Part shown: one piece after another, positions 9,071-15,745 of the stretch
Numbering within the stretch: the stretch's first letter is position 1
Layout: every line of letters starts with the position of its first letter
DNA from: Chromatiales bacterium
Lineage (GTDB): Bacteria; Pseudomonadota; Gammaproteobacteria; SZUA-140
Reading direction: 5' to 3'
Assembly (NCBI GenBank): GCA_011053135.1
Contig: DRLG01000018.1
Location: forward strand, 1 to 37,292
Length of the DNA stretch: 37,292 bases
Position numbers and translations under genes: made by a program
The notes under the pieces: model-generated
What the model was told of the DNA's origin: nothing
Databases searched by the model: none
What the model saw: only the letters and a program-made list of their open reading frames with translations

Positions 9071-9086
9071 ACACAATATATTGTGC
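9071..9086. promoter_or_regulatory. NrdR box 1 (proximal to nrdJa)
   Basis: The sequence ACACAATATATTGTGC matches the published NrdR consensus acaCwAtATaTwGtgt at every position except the last. On the nrdJa strand it contains TATATT, a 5/6 match to a -10 element, so NrdR binding would cover a promoter. It lies about 145 bases upstream of the nrdJa ATG. Confidence 0.8.
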
Positions 9087-9170
9087 TACAGACAGGAGGT
9101 TAGAACTAAACAGCACCGCCGTCAACCACCTGAACAAGTGTGATATAAAAAATTAACCACAATAATAACA

Positions 9171-9205
9171 ACAGGTTATTAATCATAACCCTGTATTTAT
9201 AGGGT
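9171..9205. repeat. Two overlapping inverted repeats in the nrdJa leader
   Basis: ACAGGTTAT and ATAACCCTGT at 9171-9194 form a near-perfect dyad around TAATC, with one extra C. The right arm is also the left arm of a second dyad, ACCCT (9188-9192) with AGGGT (9201-9205). Both cannot form together in RNA, so this could be an operator or a pair of alternative hairpins. Confidence 0.45.
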
Positions 9206-9245
9206 GGAAATTTTATCCATTCACAAAACCCGAAAAAAGACATAA

Positions 9246-9261
9246 TCACTATATATTGTGT
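9246..9261. promoter_or_regulatory. NrdR box 2 (distal to nrdJa)
   Basis: The sequence TCACTATATATTGTGT matches the NrdR consensus at all positions but the first. On the nrdJa strand it contains TATAGT (5/6 to a -10 element) at 9248-9253. Its centre is 175 bases from box 1, which is much more than the roughly 30-base spacing usual for paired boxes. It lies just upstream of the degQ promoter. Confidence 0.75.
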
Positions 9262-9262
9262 T

Positions 9263-9276
9263 TTGATTTTCATCGA
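9263..9276. promoter_or_regulatory. FNR/Anr-like site
   Basis: TTGAT-TTTC-ATCGA matches 9 of 10 half-site bases of the FNR/Anr consensus TTGATnnnnATCAA. Its centre is about 40 bases before the inferred degQ start, the classic position for an activator overlapping -35. A match this good is expected about once by chance in a window this size, so confidence is limited. Confidence 0.4.
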
Positions 9277-9302
9277 CTACTTGCGGAACAAACACTTATA
9301 AT
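9273..9302 (+). promoter_or_regulatory. degQ promoter
   Basis: A perfect -10 hexamer TATAAT lies at 9297-9302. The best -35 at 18-base spacing is TCGACT (9273-9278, 4/6), which overlaps the FNR-like site. The predicted 5' leader to the degQ ATG is about 118 nucleotides. Confidence 0.5.
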
Positions 9303-9426
9303 CAACCGCTCACGCCCCCTTGAAAAGGGAGCGCCTAACACCCACATTATGTTGAACAAATAAGATCAGACCGTTGTACCAGCGAAAAACAGACAGCGAT
9401 CAACCAATCCTACTGGAGACCTCTTA

Positions 9427-10800
9427 ATGCCCCAGCGACTGCTGATTACCCTACTGCTATGCGCCTTTATCGCGCCATTTAGTGGCGCCGCCAGTGCTGC
9501 GCTGCCGGCTCTCGATTCTCAGGGAGCGCCGCTCCCCTCCCTGGCTCCGATGATCGAGCGCGTCACCCCGGCCGTGGTCAATATCTCGACCCGTGGGCAG
9601 GAGAAGATCCAGGGGAACCCGCTACTGCAGGATCCGCTGTTTCGCCGTTTTTTTAACATCCCCCGGCAGCCGAGCCACCGCGATACGCAGAGCCTTGGCT
9701 CCGGTGTGATTGTCGATGCTGACAACGGTTACATTCTGACCAACAACCATGTGATCGCTAATGCGATCGAGATCACCGTTACCCTGCAGGATGGTCGGCG
9801 CCTCAACGCCACGCTGGTCGGCAACGACCCCGAGGCCGACGTAGCCGTGATTCAGGTTCCCAGTGAAGGTCTGACCGCTCTCAAACTGGCCGATTCTGAC
9901 CAGCTGCGTGTCGGTGATTTTGTGGTCGCGATCGGTAATCCGTTTGGCCTCGGCCAGACTGTCACCTCCGGCATCGTCAGCGCACTGGGGCGCAGCGGCC
10001 TGGGCATTGAGGGTTATGAAGATTTCATCCAGACCGACGCCTCTATCAACCCCGGCAATTCTGGCGGCGCGCTGGTCAATCTGCGCGGCGAACTGGTCGG
10101 TATTAACACTGCAATCCTCGCCCCCGGCGGCGGCAATATCGGCATCGGTTTTGCGATCCCGACCAACATGGGACAGCAGATCATGGCGCAGCTGGTCAAA
10201 TATGGCGAGGTTAAACGCGGCAAACTCGGCGTCTCGGCCCAGAATCTCACCCCTGAACTGGCCCACGCCTTTGGAATCGAGCGCACCACCGGCGCGGTGG
10301 TGGTACAGCTCGCGCCCGATTCGCCCGCTGCTGAGGCCGGCCTGCAGATTGGCGACGTCATCATCGCTGTCAACGGCAACGCCACCGATAACGCCTTTGA
10401 TATCCGCAACCAGCTTGGCCTGCTGCGTATTGGCGACAAGGTCAAACTCAAGGTGCTGAGAGGTAACAGAACACTCATCATCAAGACCAGAATTGCCGAC
10501 CCAGAACCCAATAAAATCAAGGGCAAACAACTAGATGCTCGACTAGAAGGAACAGTATTCAGCCGTATTGAGGCAAACTCACCCCTATATGGTGAGATCG
10601 ACGGTGTACTCGTCGTCGAGACCACGCCCAACAGCCCCGCATGGCGCGCCGGATTGCGAAAAGGTGATGTGATCGTCTCTGCCAATCGCTACGCCGTCAA
10701 TGATCTCAGCTCACTGGCTGAGGCGCTCAAGCAGTCACGCCGTGGCATTCTGTTCAATGTGGTGCGCGGCAGCTCGGCGCTCTTTATTCTGATCCAGTAA
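9427..10800 (+). CDS. degQ: Periplasmic serine endoprotease of the Do/HtrA family, DegQ-like
   Basis: This secreted protease degrades or refolds misfolded envelope proteins. The first 25 residues form a signal peptide ending ASA. The trypsin-like domain has the catalytic triad H108 (TNNHVI), D138 (PEADVAVIQV) and S212 (GNSGGALV). Two PDZ domains follow (about 265-350 and 370-455). The 457-residue length and the start of the mature protein (GAPLPSLAPMIERVTPAVV) are closer to DegQ than to DegP, which has a longer Q-linker region. It is monocistronic and divergent from nrdJa. MucD is an alternative name used in pseudomonads. Confidence 0.93.
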   Translation: MPQRLLITLLLCAFIAPFSGAASAALPALDSQGAPLPSLAPMIERVTPAVVNISTRGQEKIQGNPLLQDPLFRRFFNIPRQPSHRDTQSLGSGVIVDADNGYILTNNHVIANAIEITVTLQDGRRLNATLVGNDPEADVAVIQVPSEGLTALKLADSDQLRVGDFVVAIGNPFGLGQTVTSGIVSALGRSGLGIEGYEDFIQTDASINPGNSGGALVNLRGELVGINTAILAPGGGNIGIGFAIPTNMGQQIMAQLVKYGEVKRGKLGVSAQNLTPELAHAFGIERTTGAVVVQLAPDSPAAEAGLQIGDVIIAVNGNATDNAFDIRNQLGLLRIGDKVKLKVLRGNRTLIIKTRIADPEPNKIKGKQLDARLEGTVFSRIEANSPLYGEIDGVLVVETTPNSPAWRAGLRKGDVIVSANRYAVNDLSSLAEALKQSRRGILFNVVRGSSALFILIQ

Positions 10801-10836
10801 GCGCAGCCGTAGCCCCTCCCCTCCATTTGGCGCGCG

Positions 10837-10845
10837 TGGTATAAT
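10837..10845 (+). promoter_or_regulatory. Extended -10 promoter before cysD
   Basis: TGGTATAAT gives a perfect TATAAT (10840-10845) preceded by the extended -10 TG. No -35 is evident at normal spacing. It predicts a cysD leader of about 120 nucleotides. Confidence 0.55.
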
Positions 10846-10860
10846 GCCGCCCGCTTCAGT

Positions 10861-10881
10861 GGAGGGGCTCTATGGCCCTCC
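10861..10881 (+). other. Hairpin near the 5' end of the cysD leader
   Basis: GGAGGG (10861-10866) can pair with CCCTCC (10876-10881) across a 9-base loop. It starts about 9 bases after the predicted transcription start, so it would lie at the very 5' end of the cysD mRNA. No U-tract follows. It may stabilise the transcript or be regulatory. Confidence 0.35.
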
Positions 10882-10973
10882 GTGACAAAAATTAATTTAC
10901 GCAGATGTTGTCGAGAGGCTACTATTTAGCTTCCGACAAAACTGATAATTCAATCAATATGATCGATAAAACA

Positions 10974-11876
10974 ATGTCCCAACATAAGCTGACACAACTT
11001 CAAGAGCTGGAAAGCGAATCTATCCACATCATGCGCGAAGTCGTTGCCGAATTTCGTAATCCGGTGATGATGTACTCTGTCGGAAAAGATTCCAGCGTGA
11101 TGCTCCACCTGGCGCGCAAGGCGTTCTACCCAGGACCGCTGCCGTTCCCACTGCTGCATGTCGATACCGGCTACAAGTTCCAGGAGATGTATGAGTTCCG
11201 CGACTGGTATGTTAAGGAGGTTGGGGCGAAGCTGATCGTACATCGCAACGAGGATGCGATCAGTAAAGGGATGAATCCTAACGAGTTTGGGGTTGCGCGC
11301 TGCTGTGGTGCGCTCAAGACCGGCGCACTGCTCGAAGCCCTTGAGAGGGGCGGTTATGATGCCGCCTTCGGTGGCGCGCGTCGCGACGAAGAGCGCTCAC
11401 GCGCCAAAGAGCGTGTCTACTCAATGCGCGATAGCTTTGGTCAGTGGGACCCCAAAAATCAGCGCCCTGAACTGTGGAGCCTGTATAACGGACGCATCCA
11501 CGATGGCGAATCGGTACGCGCCTTCCCCATCTCAAACTGGACCGAGATGGATGTGTGGCAGTACATCAAAGAAGAGAACATTCCCATCGTTCCGCTCTAC
11601 TACGCCAAAGAGCGCCTGATGGTGGAGCGTGGCAACCACCTGATCCCCGCTGAAAACAGCCAGTTCCTGCTCGAAGGTGAAGAGCCGAAGCGGGTGATGT
11701 CGCGCTTCCGTACCCTCGGCTGCATGCCCTGCACCGGCGCGGTACGCTCCAGCGCGACCACCATCGAAGAGATCATCGAAGAGGCGAGCATCGCCACCCG
11801 CAGCGAACGTGAAACTCGCATCATTGACCATGGCTCCAACAGCATGGAAGACAAAAAGAAGGAAGGTTATTTCTAA
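10974..11876 (+). CDS. cysD: Sulfate adenylyltransferase small subunit, cysteine-rich variant
   Basis: CysD, with the GTPase CysN, activates sulfate to adenosine 5'-phosphosulfate (APS). The protein has the PP-loop [11 protein letters not shown], the family block [27 protein letters not shown] and the C-terminal [10 protein letters not shown]. The frame opens at 10905. I choose the ATG at 10974 because [19 protein letters not shown] aligns with the E. coli start and gives 300 residues (E. coli about 302). No strong ribosome site marks any candidate. Unusually, it carries C110-C111 (RCCGALKT) and C250-x-x-C253 ([10 protein letters not shown]), where the canonical proteins known to me read HTxxMKT and LGCWPLTGAV. 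This is the cysteine pattern of [4Fe-4S] APS reductases. cysN follows with no gap. Confidence 0.93.
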   Translation: MSQHKLTQLQELESESIHIMREVVAEFRNPVMMYSVGKDSSVMLHLARKAFYPGPLPFPLLHVDTGYKFQEMYEFRDWYVKEVGAKLIVHRNEDAISKGMNPNEFGVARCCGALKTGALLEALERGGYDAAFGGARRDEERSRAKERVYSMRDSFGQWDPKNQRPELWSLYNGRIHDGESVRAFPISNWTEMDVWQYIKEENIPIVPLYYAKERLMVERGNHLIPAENSQFLLEGEEPKRVMSRFRTLGCMPCTGAVRSSATTIEEIIEEASIATRSERETRIIDHGSNSMEDKKKEGYF

Positions 11877-13136
11877 ATGTCTATCGCAAAACAGGATATC
11901 GAACTATTACGCCTTGTTACCGTCGGCAGTGTCGATGATGGCAAATCCACCCTGATGGGCCGCCTGCTGTATGACACCAAAGGGGCGTTTGAAGATCAGC
12001 TCCAGGCGGTGCGTAAAGATGAGGGTGAAGGTGCCGACGGTATCGACCTGGCACAGCTTACCGACGGCCTCGCCGCCGAGCGCGAGCAGGGAATTACCAT
12101 CGATGTCGCCTACCGCTACTTCGCCACCCCCAGGCGCAAATTTATTATGGCGGACTGCCCGGGGCACGAGCAGTACACCCGCAACATGGTGACCGGCGCC
12201 AGCACCGCCAACGCCGCGGTCATCCTGATCGATGCGCGCAAGGGCGTGCTGCAGCAGACCCGCCGCCACACCCATATTATTAGCCTGCTGGGGCTGCCGC
12301 ACCTGATTGTCGCCATCAATAAAATGGATCTAATCGACTACGACGAAGCGACATTCCTGCAGATCAAAGAGGAGCTAAGCGAGTTTTGTGCGCGCCAGAA
12401 TATTCACGACCTGATCTGCATCCCCGTTTCAGCACTGGCTGGCGACATGGTGGTGGAGCGCGGTAACAACATGCCGTGGTACGAAGGGAAGACCGTTCTG
12501 GAAACTCTGGAAACCATCGATGTTAGCGGCCACCTCGATGAAAATGAGTTCCGATTTCCAGTGCAGTATGTCAGCCGTCCGCAGACGAAAGAGCTGCCCG
12601 ATTTTCGCGGCTTCATGGGGCGCATCGCCTCAGGCACTGTTAAACCGGGCGACGAGATCATGCAGCTACCGGCCGGTAAACGGTCGAAGATTAAAGAGAT
12701 CATCACCTTTGATGGCAACCTTGATGAAGCCTTCGCTCCGCAGAGCGTCACCCTCACCCTGGAAGATGAGATCGACATCTCACGCGGCGATATTATCGTG
12801 CACGCCGACAAGCCGCCCCACACCGCAAAGGAACTCGAAGCGATTGTCTGCTGGATGGGTGAAGAGCCACTTTCACCACACAAAAAATATCTCATCAAAC
12901 ACACCACCAATACAGTGAAGGCGATGGTCAGCGATATCCAGTATCGCACCGACATCAACGAGCTAACCCAGGATGAGTCCGCTAATGAGCTGGCGATGAA
13001 TGAGATCGGCAAAGTGTCATTAAAGCTGATGAAGCCGCTTACCTTTGATCGATTCGAAGATAACCGCGCCACCGGTAACTTCATCATCATCGACAGCTTT
13101 ACCAACAACACCGTTGGGGCCGCGATGATCTGCTAA
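11877..13136 (+). CDS. cysN: Sulfate adenylyltransferase large subunit (GTPase), no APS kinase domain
   Basis: This EF-Tu-like GTPase couples GTP hydrolysis to APS synthesis by CysD. G-motifs are GSVDDGKST (17-25), DCPGH (93-97) and NKMD (148-151). Beta-barrel domains follow from about residue 220 (FRFPVQYVSRP). At 419 residues it is shorter than E. coli CysN (475) and lacks the C-terminal APS kinase found in CysNC fusions. The ATG directly follows the cysD stop, and GGAAGG in the cysD end serves as ribosome site. No cysC, cysH or reductase gene is in the window, so whether the operon serves assimilation or another sulfur route is not shown. Confidence 0.94.
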   Translation: MSIAKQDIELLRLVTVGSVDDGKSTLMGRLLYDTKGAFEDQLQAVRKDEGEGADGIDLAQLTDGLAAEREQGITIDVAYRYFATPRRKFIMADCPGHEQYTRNMVTGASTANAAVILIDARKGVLQQTRRHTHIISLLGLPHLIVAINKMDLIDYDEATFLQIKEELSEFCARQNIHDLICIPVSALAGDMVVERGNNMPWYEGKTVLETLETIDVSGHLDENEFRFPVQYVSRPQTKELPDFRGFMGRIASGTVKPGDEIMQLPAGKRSKIKEIITFDGNLDEAFAPQSVTLTLEDEIDISRGDIIVHADKPPHTAKELEAIVCWMGEEPLSPHKKYLIKHTTNTVKAMVSDIQYRTDINELTQDESANELAMNEIGKVSLKLMKPLTFDRFEDNRATGNFIIIDSFTNNTVGAAMIC

Positions 13137-13225
13137 GTGCAGCATTACAATGTCGCTAATGCTCCCGATATTGATTCCATATCAACTGGATATGAATGGT
13201 GGATGAACCTCTCCACTTGTTTTGT

Positions 13226-13244
13226 GGTTAACTTACAGTTAGCC
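13226..13244. promoter_or_regulatory. Inverted repeat before the TRAP operon
   Basis: GGTTAAC and GTTAGCC (6/7 complementary) flank a 5-base centre in the gap of about 135 bases between cysN and tatT. It could be an operator for the transporter operon. A weaker dyad, CATATC/GATATG, lies at 13178-13194. Confidence 0.25.
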
Positions 13245-13271
13245 TTGTAACTATCCACAAAAATCAAGCGG

Positions 13272-14138
13272 TTGACATTGCAGACTCAAAACACAGTTAG
13301 ATTTGCCGTCGTACTTTTACTGGCGGCACTCATTAGCGGATGCGCCTCCGGTGTGGTACGCAACATGGCAGAGAGCCTTTCGCAGGGCATTGCCAATCAG
13401 AATGACCTCGCTACCGTGCGCGCTGGTGTCCCGGCTTATCTGCTACTGATCGACGGCTCGATCCTTGACGACCCGAACAACCAGGAATTGCTACTCGCCG
13501 GCGCACGTCTCTATAGCAGCTACGCCGGCATCTTTGTCGAAGAGCCGGCAAGAGCAGCCCGCCTCTCAACCAAAGCGCTCGATTATGGGCGGCGTGCGCT
13601 CTGCCACTCATACCCCACTATCTGTGATTACGACAAAGGCGCTTTTGACAGTTTTGCACAGCAGATCACCCAACTCAAAGCAGATGAGTTGCCGCTGCTA
13701 TACGGTTATGCGACGGCCTGGGTCGGCTGGATTCAGGCTCACAGCAGCGACTTTAGCGCCATCGCCGACCTCCCTAAGGTCGAGCTTCTCTTTGAACAGA
13801 TCATCAAACTTGATCCGCGCTACGAACGCGGCCAGGCGCAGCTCTACCTCGGCGTACTGCGCACATTGCGCCCCCCCGCCCTTGGCGGAAACCCCGAAAT
13901 CGGGCGTCAACACTTTGAGCTGGCGATCGAATATTCAGATGGGCGCAACCTCTACGCCAAAGTGGAATTTGCACGCCGCTATGCCAGATTAATCTTTGAC
14001 CAGCAACTGCACGATAAGCTACTGAATGAGGTGCTCGACGCCAGCCCGGAAGAGCGCGACCTCACCCTTATCAACACACTGGCACAGCAGCAGGCAGGTC
14101 AACTACTGGACAGCTCTGCCGCCTACTTTGAGGAGTGA
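13272..14138 (+). CDS. tatT: TatT-like TRAP-transporter-associated lipoprotein
   Basis: This is a lipoprotein of the TatT family, first described as Treponema pallidum Tp0956, which forms a TPR-fold ring that associates with a TRAP binding protein. The hydrophobic N-terminus ends in a lipobox, LISGC, with C24 as the predicted lipidated residue. The mature part is helical, with family-like blocks (GVPAYLLLIDGSILDDPNN and LYLGVLRTLRPPALGG). No ATG fits. The frame uses TTG at 13272 or TTG at 13278; the second has AAGCGG about 6 bases upstream. It ends 4 bases before the dctP ATG, with which it is coupled. Only the family assignment is known; the substrate is not. Confidence 0.85.
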   Translation: MTLQTQNTVRFAVVLLLAALISGCASGVVRNMAESLSQGIANQNDLATVRAGVPAYLLLIDGSILDDPNNQELLLAGARLYSSYAGIFVEEPARAARLSTKALDYGRRALCHSYPTICDYDKGAFDSFAQQITQLKADELPLLYGYATAWVGWIQAHSSDFSAIADLPKVELLFEQIIKLDPRYERGQAQLYLGVLRTLRPPALGGNPEIGRQHFELAIEYSDGRNLYAKVEFARRYARLIFDQQLHDKLLNEVLDASPEERDLTLINTLAQQQAGQLLDSSAAYFEE

Positions 14139-14142
14139 ACAG

Positions 14143-15162
14143 ATGCGACGTTTATTGATGATTGGTACCCTGCTCGCCGCAGCCATAGCACTGCCCGCAC
14201 AGGCACTGACATTCAAGATCGCCACCATCGCTCCCGATGGCACCGCGTGGATGGATGAGATGCGAAAAGGTGCCGATGAAATCAAGCAGCGCACCAACGG
14301 GCGGGTAAAATTTCGCTTCTTCCCCGGTGGCATCATGGGCAACGATAAAAGTGTGCTGCGCAAAATCCGTATTGGCCAGCTCCATGGCGGCGCCATCGTC
14401 AGTGGCGGCCTAACTGCGATCTATCCCGACATCGGCATCTACAGCCTGCCCTTCACCTTCCGCAACGAGGCAGAAGTTGACTACGTACGCCAGAAGATGG
14501 ACCCGATACTAATCGATGGTCTAAAGCAGAACGGCTTTGTCAGTTTTGGTCTCGCCGAAGGGGGCTTTGCTTACCTGATGTCGAACCACCCAATCAGAGT
14601 CATCGATGACTTCAAAGGGCAAAAGGTGTGGGTGCCACAGAACGATGATGTCAGCCGCGCTGCGTTTGAGTCGATCGGTATCTCACCCATTTCACTGGCG
14701 CTTTCAGATGTGCTCACCGGTCTGCAGACCGGCCTGATCGACACCATCGCCGGCTCAGCCAGCGGTGCGATTGCACTCCAATGGCACACCCGTGTGAAAT
14801 ACCTGATGGATGAGCCGCTCTCATACCTTTACGCTTCGATGGTGATCAGCCAGAAAAGATTCAAACGCATCTCAGCTGCAGACCAGGCAGTCGTTGCCGA
14901 AGTGATGGGTGCCACCTTTAAACGGCTCAATAAAATCAACCGCGAAGATGATGCCAGCGCCCGTATTGCACTGCAAAAACAGGGCATCACCTTCGTTCAA
15001 CTCTCACCGCAACTCACCGGCCAGTGGTTTGATATCCGCAAAAATGTAGAACAGAGCATGACGCAGAAAGGGGTGCTATCGAAAGAGATTGTGACCATGC
15101 TGCAAAAACACCTCGATGACTATCGCGCCTCATCCGTTACCACACAAAACACCCTTAATTAA
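14143..15162 (+). CDS. dctP: TRAP transporter substrate-binding protein DctP
   Basis: This periplasmic binding protein captures the solute and delivers it to DctQM. The frame begins inside tatT at 14026, but the ATG at 14143 has GAGGAG 7 bases upstream and starts a clean signal peptide (MRRLLMIGTLLAAAIALPAQA), giving 339 residues. The mature part has the family features FKIATIAPDGTAW, FPGGIMG, LPFTFRNEAEVD and LSDVLTGLQTGLIDTIAGSA. At the spot where carboxylate-binding DctP proteins usually have KxR, this one reads GQKVWVP with W163. A non-carboxylate or hydrophobic ligand is therefore possible. Linked to TatT, it resembles the TatP(T) type. Confidence 0.92.
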   Translation: MRRLLMIGTLLAAAIALPAQALTFKIATIAPDGTAWMDEMRKGADEIKQRTNGRVKFRFFPGGIMGNDKSVLRKIRIGQLHGGAIVSGGLTAIYPDIGIYSLPFTFRNEAEVDYVRQKMDPILIDGLKQNGFVSFGLAEGGFAYLMSNHPIRVIDDFKGQKVWVPQNDDVSRAAFESIGISPISLALSDVLTGLQTGLIDTIAGSASGAIALQWHTRVKYLMDEPLSYLYASMVISQKRFKRISAADQAVVAEVMGATFKRLNKINREDDASARIALQKQGITFVQLSPQLTGQWFDIRKNVEQSMTQKGVLSKEIVTMLQKHLDDYRASSVTTQNTLN

Positions 15163-15193
15163 TCGTTACCAACCTAACACTATCGCACAGGGA

Positions 15194-15745
15194 ATGTCGC
15201 AAATCACTCCAGCTCAGGGACGTAATGGCAATCCGTTGCAACTCGTCAATCGAATCATCACCTTTGTAGAAAACTGTCTGCTCGCGCTCTCACTGTTTGT
15301 GATGATTGCGCTCGCCAGCACACAGATAATTATGCGTAACTTCTGGGATAGCGGCCTTTCATGGGGTGACCCATCTCTCAGCATCCTGGTGCTGTGGGTT
15401 GGAATGCTCGGCGCGATGGTGGCAACCCGCGAACAGAACCATATTAACATCGACATATTATCGCGCTTTTTACCGCCACGCCTCAAAGGTATTAACCAGA
15501 TTCTCCTCGATCTATTTACCGCCATTATCAGCGGCCTGCTCGCATACCATAGCTACCGTTTTGTGGTCATGGAGTTCGAAGATGGTACGGTTGCTTTTGC
15601 ATCTGTGCCTGCATGGTTGTGCGAAGCGATCATCCCGTTTGGCTTTGGTCTGATCGCACTGCGCTGCGGCTTCACTTCTCTTGCGCAGTGCATTGCACTC
15701 ATCCGAAAAACACCACCTCCAGACGGTGGTGATACGCAATGTTAG
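15194..15745 (+). CDS. dctQ: TRAP transporter small membrane subunit DctQ
   Basis: This is the four-helix small membrane subunit that pairs with DctM. The frame is open from 15116, inside dctP. The ATG at 15194 gives 183 residues, the usual size, and starts close to the first helix, so I prefer it, though its ribosome site (CAGGGA) is poorly spaced. Family features are the segment CLLALSLFVMIALASTQIIM, the polar strip RNFWDSGLSWGDPSL, GAMVATREQNHINID and two more helices. The last codons overlap the dctM start. Confidence 0.88.
   Translation: MSQITPAQGRNGNPLQLVNRIITFVENCLLALSLFVMIALASTQIIMRNFWDSGLSWGDPSLSILVLWVGMLGAMVATREQNHINIDILSRFLPPRLKGINQILLDLFTAIISGLLAYHSYRFVVMEFEDGTVAFASVPAWLCEAIIPFGFGLIALRCGFTSLAQCIALIRKTPPPDGGDTQC

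Larger units (their letters stand above)
8928..9426. other. Divergent control region between nrdJa and degQ
   Basis: This AT-rich stretch of about 500 bases has no supportable gene. It holds two NrdR-box-like palindromes, an FNR-like site, a perfect TATAAT reading toward degQ, and two overlapping inverted repeats, each listed separately. The nrdJa leader would be about 150 to 310 nucleotides, depending on which NrdR box covers its promoter. I looked for a cobalamin riboswitch, which would be logical before a B12 enzyme, and could not identify a convincing B12 box. Confidence 0.7.

Noticed and set aside
8928-9137. A 70-codon N-terminal extension of NrdJa
   Set aside because: The extra residues do not resemble family members and contain the proximal NrdR box; a ribosome site precedes the ATG at 8927.
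8928-9426. A cobalamin riboswitch before the B12-dependent nrdJa
   Set aside because: I could not find the conserved B12-box elements in the leftward strand of this gap; the region is AT-rich and dominated by NrdR-like palindromes.
9622-10530. A 302-codon leftward open frame over degQ
   Set aside because: It lies fully antisense to a well-supported protease gene, has no recognisable family features or ribosome site, and reflects the codon bias of degQ.
12404-13111. A 235-codon leftward frame over cysN
   Set aside because: Ser/Arg-rich composition with no motifs, fully antisense to a conserved GTPase gene.
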